Assembly (NCBI RefSeq): GCF_023516615.1
Contig: NZ_JAMGBF010000022.1
Coordinates: forward strand, 1-64,000
DNA length: 64,000 bases
Reading direction: 5' to 3'
DNA from: Streptomyces panaciradicis
Lineage (GTDB): Bacteria > Actinomycetota > Actinomycetes > Streptomycetales > Streptomycetaceae
Shown: positions 37,905 to 45,497 of the stretch, piece by piece
How positions within the stretch are numbered: the stretch's first letter is position 1
Layout: each line of letters starts with the position of its first letter
Program-made: the position numbers and the translations under genes
Notes under the pieces: generated by a model
Seen by the model: only the letters and a program-made list of their open reading frames with translations
Databases searched by the model: none
What the model was told of the DNA's origin: nothing

Positions 37905-38939
37905 TCAGCCGGGCCGGTGGAGGGTGATGTCCACGAGCAGCGCGCGATGGTCGGTGCCGGCGAGCTTCAGGAAGCGGGCGCCGTTCGCGGAGAAGTCCTT
38001 GGTCACGAGGACGTGGTCGATCTGGGCGCCGAAGGCGGGCGTGGTGCGCGACGGCCAGCTGGGCGTGCGGTCGTGGCCGGCGAGCCGGGCCGTGTCGCGC
38101 AGGCCGGTGTCCAGGATGCGGCGGAAGGCGGCGTGGTCCTGGGAGGAGTTGAAGTCGCCGGCCAGGATCATCGGCGTACCGGAGCGGGCGGCGGCCGCCT
38201 CGCGCAGCCGGCCGAGTTCGCGGCGCCACACCCCGACCTGGCCGGGCAGCGGGGGCATGGGGTGCGCGAGCTGGAGCCGTACGGCGTGGCCGCGCACGTC
38301 GGCGACGGCGCCGGGCATGCCCATCTCGCCGCGCACCCCGGCGGCGCCGGTCAGGGGCAGCCGGCTCAGGACGAGCGACCCCTTGGACCCACCCGCCACG
38401 ACGGCCTGCCGGTAGGGGTAGCCGGTGCCGAACTCCCGGCGGAGCGTGGCCTGGCAGGTGTACTCGCACTCCTCGACGAACACGATGTCCGGCCGGTGCC
38501 GCCGGATCTCGGGGACCAGGGCCGGCGTGCCCCGCCCGAACTCGACGTTCGACGTCAGCACCGTGAGCTCGGCGAGGGGGGCGCCGCCGGGTTCGTCGAC
38601 CCTGCCGTACGGCTCGATGAACCAGGCCAGGAACGCGAGGACGAGCAGCGCCCACACCATGCCGGGCCGCCAGCGGGCGAGCAGGGCGAGGAGCAGGGCG
38701 AGCGCGGTGGGGACGAGCAGCCAGGGCAGGAAGGCCAGGAGCTGGGTGACGGGGGTGAGGGCGTCGGTGCCGGCGGCGCGGCAGGCGACGACGGTGCTGG
38801 TGGCTGCCAGCAGGGCGCCGGATGTCCAGGCACCGAGTCTCCTGGCGGGCGCCCGGCGTCCGCGCGGGCCTCGCTGGGGGCTGCCGCCCCCAGGCCCCCG
38901 CTTCGGCCCTGAAGGGGCCTCGTCCTCAAACTCCCCCAC
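37905..38939 (-). CDS. Membrane-anchored endonuclease/exonuclease/phosphatase (EEP) protein
   Basis: A protein of about 344 residues. Three hydrophobic segments (about 40-115) anchor it, and the EEP domain (about 125-340) faces outward. Catalytic residues are visible: Asn in LTSNVEFG, Glu in VEECEY, AGDFNSS, and the paired AQIDHVLVT and TDHRALL. The fold acts on nucleic acids, inositol phosphates or sphingomyelin; extracellular actinobacterial members are mostly unknown. The start is uncertain. GTG 38939 lies inside a copy of the dispersed palindromic element, GTG 38990 is also possible, and there is no good ribosome binding site at either. The first 30 or so residues may therefore be repeat-derived. 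Confidence 0.75.
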   Translation of the reverse strand: MGEFEDEAPSGPKRGPGGGSPQRGPRGRRAPARRLGAWTSGALLAATSTVVACRAAGTDALTPVTQLLAFLPWLLVPTALALLLALLARWRPGMVWALLVLAFLAWFIEPYGRVDEPGGAPLAELTVLTSNVEFGRGTPALVPEIRRHRPDIVFVEECEYTCQATLRREFGTGYPYRQAVVAGGSKGSLVLSRLPLTGAAGVRGEMGMPGAVADVRGHAVRLQLAHPMPPLPGQVGVWRRELGRLREAAAARSGTPMILAGDFNSSQDHAAFRRILDTGLRDTARLAGHDRTPSWPSRTTPAFGAQIDHVLVTKDFSANGARFLKLAGTDHRALLVDITLHRPG

Positions 38940-38970
38940 TCTCGACTTCGCTCGATCGGGGGGACCCCCA
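38874..38970. repeat. Dispersed palindromic element, copy C, with flanking hairpin
   Basis: The core at 38931-38970 reads CTCCCCC, then TCTCGACTTCGCTCGA, then CGGGGGGACCCCC, as in copies A and B. On its left a perfect hairpin CTGGGGGC-TGCC-GCCCCCAG (38874-38893) and a GAGGACGAGG-type stretch extend it. It overlaps the presumed N-terminus of the EEP gene. Confidence 0.7.
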
Positions 38971-39001
38971 TGACGGGCTGGTTGATCCACGCATCCCGAG
39001 C

Positions 39002-39943
39002 CTACGCTTGCGCGCTCATCCCCGTCACGGACGGGTGATCGGCTGCGCTCAGGTCGGGGAGCGGTGACACGGCTGTCGGCGGACCGGGTCTGGGCGGGCG
39101 CGGGTGCAGGTGGCGGCTGAGCCAGGCGGCGAGGGCCACCGCCAGGCCGATGGTGACCAGCAGCCAGGAGGCCTCGCGCAGGGTCGTGGTGAGGGCGTCG
39201 TAGACCGCGCCCGCGGCCGGTCGGTGCACCGCCTCGGGCAGGTCGGCCAGGGTGAGACGGCGGCCGACGGCGACGGCGAGGGCGAGGCAGGCGCCGCCGA
39301 GCGCGGTGCCGAGGCCGGTCGCGGTCAGCGCGCGCCGGCGGCACGCGGCGACCGCGAGCCCGGCGACGGCGAAGACCACGGCCGCCAAGGGGAGCCAGAA
39401 ACCGGCGACTTCCAGCACGTGGAACCCTTTCCGGAGCCGGTCCAGGTCCTGGGCCGGGAGGACGTCTACCGCCGTGTGCTCGACCGGGATGCGGGCGGCG
39501 AGCGGCATGTGCTGATCGGTGAGACGGCGCTTGACCTGGGCGGTGACCGGCGCGAGGTCGACCCGTACCGCGCGTTCGCGGTCGTCGCGCAGGGCGTGCA
39601 GGACGGCGTCGTGCAGGGCGCGGTTGGCGGAGTCCCAGGCCGCGCGGAAGGTCTCGGTGCGGGTGAAGGAGCGGACCGCGTCGTGCACGTAGGGGCCGAC
39701 GGCGGAGCGCATCGGGCGGACCTCGGGGCGGTCCCCGACCTCGTCCATGACCTGGGCGCCCACGGTGTCCGCGACCGCGCCCTGCACCGCCGGGTCACCG
39801 GCGAGCGGCGCCATGGTGCTGACGTAGCGGCCGGTGTCGGCGAGGTCGTACGCCGCCCAGGCCGCCAGCGCGCCGCAGGGCGCGAGGAGGCAGGCGAGGG
39901 CGAGGAGGGCGGCCGACAGGGCGCTCCTGAGGCGTATGGACAC
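39002..39943 (-). CDS. Integral membrane protein of unknown function
   Basis: A 313-residue protein that I do not recognise. One span near the N-terminus (ALSAALLALACLLAPCGALAAW) is followed by a soluble helical domain of about 150 residues with many Asp, Val and Arg. Three hydrophobic segments then lie between about 185 and 290, and the tail is Pro-rich. This looks like an extracellular domain held by helices on both sides. GTG 39943 is chosen because the first span begins right after it; an ATG at 40003 is in frame. It is just upstream of the EEP gene on the same strand and may share its transcript. Confidence 0.6.
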   Translation of the reverse strand: MSIRLRSALSAALLALACLLAPCGALAAWAAYDLADTGRYVSTMAPLAGDPAVQGAVADTVGAQVMDEVGDRPEVRPMRSAVGPYVHDAVRSFTRTETFRAAWDSANRALHDAVLHALRDDRERAVRVDLAPVTAQVKRRLTDQHMPLAARIPVEHTAVDVLPAQDLDRLRKGFHVLEVAGFWLPLAAVVFAVAGLAVAACRRRALTATGLGTALGGACLALAVAVGRRLTLADLPEAVHRPAAGAVYDALTTTLREASWLLVTIGLAVALAAWLSRHLHPRPPRPGPPTAVSPLPDLSAADHPSVTGMSAQA

Positions 39944-40142
39944 CCTCTCAGGCAAGGCCCCGCGGGCCCGGCGCGCGAGCGGTGCGCCCGCATCCGGGTG
40001 CATCCGCGCGGCATTCGGGTGCACGCGGGCGGCCGAACGGGCGCTGTGCGAGGGAAAGCAGGCCGGAACTGGGGGTTCCGCTCTCCGGTGGAGGGTTCAC
40101 CCGAACGGGTGTCTCATGGTGCTGGGGAGAAGGAGGCCGATC

Positions 40143-40616
40143 ATGCGCACCACTCCGGCCCTGCGGACCCTGACCGCTGCCCTGTTGGCCGGTGGCACCC
40201 TCGTCGCCGCCGCGACGGGCACGGCAGCGGCGGCCCGGACCTCGCAAGTACGGGGCGGCGGCGGTCCGATCTGGGGCACCGTCGTCTCCCGTACCGCGCT
40301 GAACGTCCGGGCGGGACCCAGCGTCGACTCGCCGCTCGTCGACCGGCTGTCGCCCGGCAGCCAGGACCGTGTCCTGTGCATGGTCCGCGGCCAGAGCGTC
40401 GACCGCAATCCGTACTGGTACTGGCTCGTCGGCGCGCGGGGCTGGGCCAGCGCCGAGTTCGTGGACACCGGTGGCCGCCGGGTGCCGACCTGCGCGGACC
40501 CCTGTCCGCGGTGGCGGGACGGGCACTGGGCCAACGCCGACCACAACGACCCGAGCTGGAGCGCCACCTGGGCGGTGACCACCACCGTCACCGTCACCGT
40601 GACCACCGGAAGGTGA
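40143..40616 (+). CDS. Secreted SH3-domain protein
   Basis: A 157-residue exported protein. The signal peptide (about 1-33, ending ATGTAAAA) is followed by a bacterial SH3 domain (about 43-105; GTVVSRTALNVRAGPSVDSP, WYWLVGARGWASAEFVD). The tail contains two Cys and ends in repeated Thr-Val. Bacterial SH3 domains usually bind cell-wall peptides. ATG 40143 has AGGAGG at 6 bp, so translation should be strong. A perfect hairpin follows. Confidence 0.8.
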   Translation: MRTTPALRTLTAALLAGGTLVAAATGTAAAARTSQVRGGGGPIWGTVVSRTALNVRAGPSVDSPLVDRLSPGSQDRVLCMVRGQSVDRNPYWYWLVGARGWASAEFVDTGGRRVPTCADPCPRWRDGHWANADHNDPSWSATWAVTTTVTVTVTTGR

Positions 40617-40621
40617 GGGAG

Positions 40622-40658
40622 CGGGTGGGCCCCGGCCGTCATGGCCGGGGCCCACCCG
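40622..40658. terminator. Bidirectional terminator after the SH3-protein gene
   Basis: A perfect 16-bp stem (40622-40637 with 40643-40658) with a 5-base loop lies between convergent genes. Confidence 0.9.
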
Positions 40659-40674
40659 TGTCCGTGTCCGCCCG

Positions 40675-41145
40675 TCAGCGGATGCGGTGCCCCTCGGCGT
40701 CCTCGCGCGTGTAGTAGCGGTAGAAGAACACCAGGAAGACGGCCGCCGTCACCCCGACGCCCAGCGCCACCGACCGCAGGATCGAGTCCCCGGTCTGGCT
40801 GTACAGGAAGCCGACGGCCGCGCCGGCGAAGGCCGACTTCACCAGCGAGTGCAACTCCCGCTTCAGCAGCGGCGCGAAGGTCGCGACGGCGATGCACAGC
40901 ACGATGAACACGACCGCGGTCACAAGGCCGAACAGGATGTTCCAGCCGGTGATCTCGCCGCCGTGGCGGCGGTTGGTGGCCGCCCAGAACCCGTAGACGA
41001 GCCCGAGGACCACGGGGATCGCGTACCGGGCCACCGTGTGGACACGCTCGTCGAACAGGTCGGGTGTGCGGGTGGGCCGGTCGGCACGATTGGCCCGGAC
41101 CTTCCCCATCATTCCGCCGCCGCGCGCGGGTGCCGCATGAGCCAT
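40675..41145 (-). CDS. Four-span membrane protein of unknown function
   Basis: A 156-residue protein. A basic, Arg/Gly-rich N-terminus (about 1-35) is followed by four hydrophobic segments (ARYAIPVVLGLVYGFWA, WNILFGLVTAVVFIVLCIAV, SAFAGAAVGFLYSQTG, SVALGVGVTAAVFLVFFYRYY). It resembles small Streptomyces integral membrane proteins with no assigned role. ATG 41145 has GAGGAG at about 8 bp. It is divergent from the caspase-system operon, whose first gene begins 173 bp away. Confidence 0.7.
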   Translation of the reverse strand: MAHAAPARGGGMMGKVRANRADRPTRTPDLFDERVHTVARYAIPVVLGLVYGFWAATNRRHGGEITGWNILFGLVTAVVFIVLCIAVATFAPLLKRELHSLVKSAFAGAAVGFLYSQTGDSILRSVALGVGVTAAVFLVFFYRYYTREDAEGHRIR

Positions 41146-41318
41146 GAGAGGACTCCTCTCTCTCCTCGCCCCTGCCTTCCAGGGCACACCTGGGCGGGGG
41201 CCCTGGCAAGTCGGCGGGAGGGGAGGAAGCGGACGTTCGCGGTCCTGCGGTGACGGCGCGGCGGTCGCAGCGGTTACGGTGCTGACGTACGTGATCGACG
41301 GGGGATGGGGAGGGAACG

Positions 41319-42404
41319 ATGCCCGGAACCGTGCTGCTGCTCGCCGCCGCCCCGGCGGGCAGGGGCTGCCTGGTGGACGCGGCGTCCGTGCTTCCCGTCC
41401 TCGCGGCCGTCCCGCCCGCCGTCCTGTCCGGCGCGGACACCGCGAACGTCGTCGAGCTCGCCGACCCCCTGGAACCGCAGGCCGTGCTGACCCGGCTGCG
41501 TGCCGCCGCCGGCGCGCCCGGGCCGCTCACCGTCTTCGTCACCGGCCAGCTCCAGCTCGACCGCCGCCAGCGGCTGCCGCATCTGGCGCTGGCCCGCACC
41601 ACCCCCTCCACCGTCCGCTACACCGGCCTGCCCTGGCACTGGCTCAAGGAGGAGCTGCGCCTGCGCCCGCCCGGCTCCACGACGCTCTTCGCCGACCTGC
41701 ACGCCGACGCCGAGACCTGGCAGTGGCTGGCGGCGAACCGTCTCGACTCCGGTCACAACAACGCCGTCTACGGCCGTGTCGCGCCGCCCGCGGCCCGGCG
41801 GGCGGTGGCGGTGCCGACGTACATGAAGGCCGTGGCGACCATCCTGCGCAGCGGATGGCGGCCGCCGGTGGAACAGCTGCACCAGCAGGCCCTCGCACGC
41901 ATCGCCGAGGAGGGTCCGGGCATCGTGCTCACGGCCGCGCGGCCACCGGTCGCGAGCGTCCCCCCGCTCCCCGCGACCCGGCCGGACCCGCACGCCGCCA
42001 TCACCGCCGCCGTCCAGGCCGGCCGGCACCCCGACGCCGACTCTCTCGCCGCCGACCACGAGCGGGCCGCCGTACAGGCCCATGGCGCCGGCTCCGAACA
42101 GGCCCTGCACTGGGCGGAGGTGCGCGCGGACCTGGCCATGCTGGCCGGGGATCCGGTGCGCAGCTGCCGGGCCTGGATGCTGGTGGCGCTGGCCCGGCTG
42201 TCGGCCGGGCAGGCCGTGGACGCGCCGGCGGTCGAGGCGGCCGTGGACCGGGCGCACCACCAGTGGGGGCAGATCCGCGACGCGCAGGAGGCACGCCGGA
42301 TCGGGCCCGCGCTGGCCGACCTGCGCGCCCGGGTGCCGGGGCGCCGGCAGGGTGCGCTGGACCATGTCCAGCGCCAGCTAAGGCAGTTGCAGACGCAGAG
42401 CTGA
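41319..42404 (+). CDS. Degenerate caspase-like protein with TPR-like helices
   Basis: A 361-residue protein not assigned by name. The N-terminal part (about 1-180) alternates strands and helices like the caspase fold. Strand PLTVFVTGQ ends in Gln77 where caspases have GH. TTLFADLHAD has His128 where caspases have the Cys of DxC. Both catalytic residues would thus be lost. The C-terminal part (about 225-355) is all-helical and TPR-like (RAAVQAHGAGSEQALHWAEV, SCRAWMLVALARLSAG). ATG 41319 has GGGGAGGG at 5 bp. It heads the operon with the EACC1-like protein and the true caspase. A scaffold or regulatory partner role is an inference from the comparison. Confidence 0.6.
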   Translation: MPGTVLLLAAAPAGRGCLVDAASVLPVLAAVPPAVLSGADTANVVELADPLEPQAVLTRLRAAAGAPGPLTVFVTGQLQLDRRQRLPHLALARTTPSTVRYTGLPWHWLKEELRLRPPGSTTLFADLHADAETWQWLAANRLDSGHNNAVYGRVAPPAARRAVAVPTYMKAVATILRSGWRPPVEQLHQQALARIAEEGPGIVLTAARPPVASVPPLPATRPDPHAAITAAVQAGRHPDADSLAADHERAAVQAHGAGSEQALHWAEVRADLAMLAGDPVRSCRAWMLVALARLSAGQAVDAPAVEAAVDRAHHQWGQIRDAQEARRIGPALADLRARVPGRRQGALDHVQRQLRQLQTQS

Positions 42405-42490
42405 CAACTCCCCTGCGACGTACGGTGACGACCCCTGTCCCCTGAGCAACCGTGGTGTCATGATGGTGACTTATGGCTGAGGGGGATGGA

Positions 42491-42835
42491 GTGGCCGACC
42501 AGGAGATACGCGTACGCCTGGACCGCACCGCCGGTGACCGGGACGTCGTGGCGCTGCGGCAGTGGCTGGAGCGGGAGGAGCCGCTCGCCGAGGGGCTGCG
42601 GCGCGGCGAGTTGCAGATCGAACTGCGCGACCGCAGGAACGAGGACCCCGGTACGCCGATGGGCTTCGGCACGGAGGTCGTCGTCGTGCTGATCGGCGGG
42701 GCCGCCTCCGCCGCCTTCAAGGAACTGATGGTGGCGGTCCGGCTCGCGGTCGTGGCCTGGCGGGAGAACCGCCGCAGCGTGGAGGCCGGCGATCCGCCCG
42801 AGGCACAGGTCGGCGGTGCGGCCGACGACAGGTAG
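42491..42835 (+). CDS. EACC1-like small effector-associated protein
   Basis: A 114-residue protein. An N-terminal beta/alpha part (EIRVRLDRTAGDRDVVALRQWL, GELQIELRD) is followed by a Gly/Val hydrophobic stretch (FGTEVVVVLIGGAASAAF) and a helix with Arg/Glu. This matches my memory of the EACC1 family, a constant partner of caspase, trypsin or TIR effectors in computationally predicted actinobacterial conflict systems. GTG 42491 follows GAGGGGG at 5 bp and is preferred; ATG 42473 would add 6 residues. The stop is 4 bp before the caspase start, so they are coupled. It probably holds or regulates the caspase, but this is not shown. Confidence 0.65.
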   Translation: MADQEIRVRLDRTAGDRDVVALRQWLEREEPLAEGLRRGELQIELRDRRNEDPGTPMGFGTEVVVVLIGGAASAAFKELMVAVRLAVVAWRENRRSVEAGDPPEAQVGGAADDR

Positions 42836-42839
42836 TGCC

Positions 42840-45497
42840 GTGAACCGCTTCGACCCGCGGGGCAAGGCGAACCGGGCACTGCTGGTCGGCGTCGGCGAGT
42901 ACGACCACGTCGATCCGCCGCACGGCGTGCCCGGGCCGCTGCCGGCCGTGGCACACAACCTGACCGGGCTTCAGGAGGCGCTGCGCGGCGGGCGGGTCTT
43001 CGGCGCCGACCAGATCACCGCTCTCGCCTCGCCCGACCTCGGCACCTTCCACAACGCCCTGCGCGAGGCCACGCACGACGCCGAGGGCCTGCTGCTGGTG
43101 TACTTCGCCGGGCACGCGGCGGTGCCCAGCGCCGCCGAACCGCTGTTCCTGCAGCTGCGCGGAGCGGAGATCTACCGCGGCGAGGCGTCCGTCTTCCCCG
43201 GCGCCGAGGCCTTCGACACGGTCCTGGGCATGCTGGCCGCGAGCCGGGCCGAGCGGATCGTGGTGATCCTCGACTGCTGCTACGCGGGCAACGCCTCCCA
43301 CGTCTGGGAGCAGTGGGAGCCCTTCGAGGACCGTCGGCGCGTGCTGCTGCTGATGAGCGTGCAGCCCAACCACCGCATCGACGCGGGCGACGACACCACC
43401 CCGACCCCGTTCACCGCCGAACTCGTGCGCCTCCTCGGCCGGGACGGCGAGGTCGGCTTCGCCCGGCTCGCCGCGGACGTGCGCGCCCGGATGGAGGCCC
43501 TGGACCTGCGGACCCTGCGCGACCGGCCGTGGCGGCCCTTCAGCCGGATGGAGGCCGAGGCGGACGTCCTGCTGTCCGCGCGGGGTGCCCCCGCGCAGCC
43601 GCCCGGCAGCCGGCCGACGCTGCCGATTACGCTCCGGCCCGGCGCCCCGACCTCGTCCACCGACACCCCCGGCCCCTCCGACGACCAGTCCAGGCTGCCG
43701 CCCGCCCGCCGTCCCCCGCTCCCCCACCGGCTCCGCACCGCCCTCGCCGCCCTGCGCGCACGCACCCGGCGCGTCCTCGACCGGTTCAAAAGGCTGTCCC
43801 GCCCCGCCCGGGCCGGCGTCGTCCTCGCCCTGGCCCTCGCCGTCCTCGGCGCCGGCTCCGTCGGCGTCGCCGCCCTGCTGCGCGGCTCCGCCTCCTGCGC
43901 CCCGCCGCTCGAACTGCGGGTGCTGACCGACCCCGACCTGGAGCCGACGGTCACCGCGGCGGCCGACGCCTACCTCACCTCGGACGCCGACACCGACGGC
44001 CACGGCTGCCGGCGCAGCGGGATCACCGTCTACGGCGCGGGCGCGGCCGACGCGGTCACGGCACTGCGGCGGCAGACCGAGGACTGGCGGGAGCCGCACG
44101 ACGAGGACCTCAACCCGCAGCGGGACGTCGGACCGCAGCCCGACGTGTGGATCCCCGCCACCCCCGCGGACGTCGACCGCGTCAAGGACGGCCAGGACAC
44201 CGCGGCCGTGGCCCACCTGGTGCCGGCCGGCGGGCCGCTCGCCTACTCGCCGGTCGTCCTCGCCGTCCCCGACTCCGTTCCCGGCGCCGGACCGCGCACC
44301 CGGCGGCCGCTGTCGGCGATGCTGGGCGCCCTGACCGCCCGGACCGCCGACTTACGGGTGCGCCGGCCCGACCCCGAGTACGCCGACGCCGCGCTGCTGG
44401 CCACGACGGGCCTGTACGGCACCGGCACCGCGCAGGCGGCCGACCCCGGGCGCGCCGAGCGGCTGGTCGCCCAGGCGGGGCCGCCCTCCCGGACCGCCGC
44501 CGACCTGCTGTGCGCGCTGCCCGAGGACCCGTCCGCGGACGCCGCCACCGCCGCCCTGGTGCCGGAGTTCCTGCTGAGGACCGGCGTCGGCTGCGACCGT
44601 ACGACCCGCGAGCGGCGCACCGCCCGGTACCCGGACGACGTGCCCGCCGTCGAGCCCACCTTCGTGCGGGTGCGCTGGGACCACGGCGACCGGGACGGCG
44701 CCGCCCGCGACGAGGCGGCGAAGGCCTTCCGCACCTGGCTGGCCGGGCCCGGCGGCCGGGCGGTGTTCGCCCGCGACGGGTTCCGGGACGCCCGCCACCG
44801 GGCCCTGCTCGACGGCGAGAACGCCGCCGACGGGGTGCTGCGCGCCCCGTCCCCGCGCACCGAGGGCGCCGCGAGCGGTGCCATGGACCGGGCGCTGGAG
44901 CGGTACCGGGGCGCGGGCGGACCCGGCCGCGTGCTCTACCTGCTCGACGACTCCGGTTCCATGGGCGGCCTCTGGGACGGGCCCAGCGGCGGCCCCGGAC
45001 TGCTGAGGCAGTCGCTCGGCGGCCTCGGCTCCGGCGACGAGTTCGCTGTGTGGACGGTGTCGGGACTGGGCGAGCGGCCCTACACCACGCTCCTGCGCTA
45101 CGGCCACCACACGCGCAAGGAGGCCGAACGGGCCGTCCGTGGCGCGAGGGTCCGGGACGCCGAGGCCGACCCGCACGCCGCCCTGGCCGCCGCACTCGAC
45201 GAGATGCACCGCCGCGGCACCGACGACAACCGCCCCGAGCTGATCGTGTTCATCACCGACGACGAGGACGACGGCCGGCTGACCGGCGCCGCCCTCGACG
45301 ACGTGCTGAACAAGGCCCGCGCGGGCAAGGGGCGGGTGCCGGTGACCATGGTGTCCCTGGTCAGCGGCGGCTGCGACCGCGGCAGGCCGGACGCGGCGAT
45401 CTCCGCGGCGAGCGGCGGCCGTTGCCTGGACGCCGACGACGACCTCGGCACGGGCCTGGCCGACGAGGTCGCGCGCACCGGAACGGGGGAGGACTGA
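42840..45497 (+). CDS. Transmembrane caspase with extracellular solute-binding and VWA domains
   Basis: An 885-residue receptor-like protease. The cytosolic caspase domain (about 10-245) has catalytic His92 (VYFAGHA) and the Cys147 of ILDCCYAG. A Pro-rich linker leads to one membrane span (about 326-347). Outside lies a solute-binding-like domain (about 355-670; LELRVLTDPDLEPT, DVWIPATP, LAYSPVVLAVP) and a VWA domain (about 695-850) with MIDAS residues 703-707 (DDSGS). The positive basic linker before the span supports a cytosolic N-terminus. Codon 505 (44352-44354) is TTA, a rare leucine codon read by bldA tRNA. The stop overlaps the lipoprotein start (TGATG). It may turn an outside signal into proteolysis, possibly cell death; substrates are unknown. 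Confidence 0.8.
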   Translation: MNRFDPRGKANRALLVGVGEYDHVDPPHGVPGPLPAVAHNLTGLQEALRGGRVFGADQITALASPDLGTFHNALREATHDAEGLLLVYFAGHAAVPSAAEPLFLQLRGAEIYRGEASVFPGAEAFDTVLGMLAASRAERIVVILDCCYAGNASHVWEQWEPFEDRRRVLLLMSVQPNHRIDAGDDTTPTPFTAELVRLLGRDGEVGFARLAADVRARMEALDLRTLRDRPWRPFSRMEAEADVLLSARGAPAQPPGSRPTLPITLRPGAPTSSTDTPGPSDDQSRLPPARRPPLPHRLRTALAALRARTRRVLDRFKRLSRPARAGVVLALALAVLGAGSVGVAALLRGSASCAPPLELRVLTDPDLEPTVTAAADAYLTSDADTDGHGCRRSGITVYGAGAADAVTALRRQTEDWREPHDEDLNPQRDVGPQPDVWIPATPADVDRVKDGQDTAAVAHLVPAGGPLAYSPVVLAVPDSVPGAGPRTRRPLSAMLGALTARTADLRVRRPDPEYADAALLATTGLYGTGTAQAADPGRAERLVAQAGPPSRTAADLLCALPEDPSADAATAALVPEFLLRTGVGCDRTTRERRTARYPDDVPAVEPTFVRVRWDHGDRDGAARDEAAKAFRTWLAGPGGRAVFARDGFRDARHRALLDGENAADGVLRAPSPRTEGAASGAMDRALERYRGAGGPGRVLYLLDDSGSMGGLWDGPSGGPGLLRQSLGGLGSGDEFAVWTVSGLGERPYTTLLRYGHHTRKEAERAVRGARVRDAEADPHAALAAALDEMHRRGTDDNRPELIVFITDDEDDGRLTGAALDDVLNKARAGKGRVPVTMVSLVSGGCDRGRPDAAISAASGGRCLDADDDLGTGLADEVARTGTGED

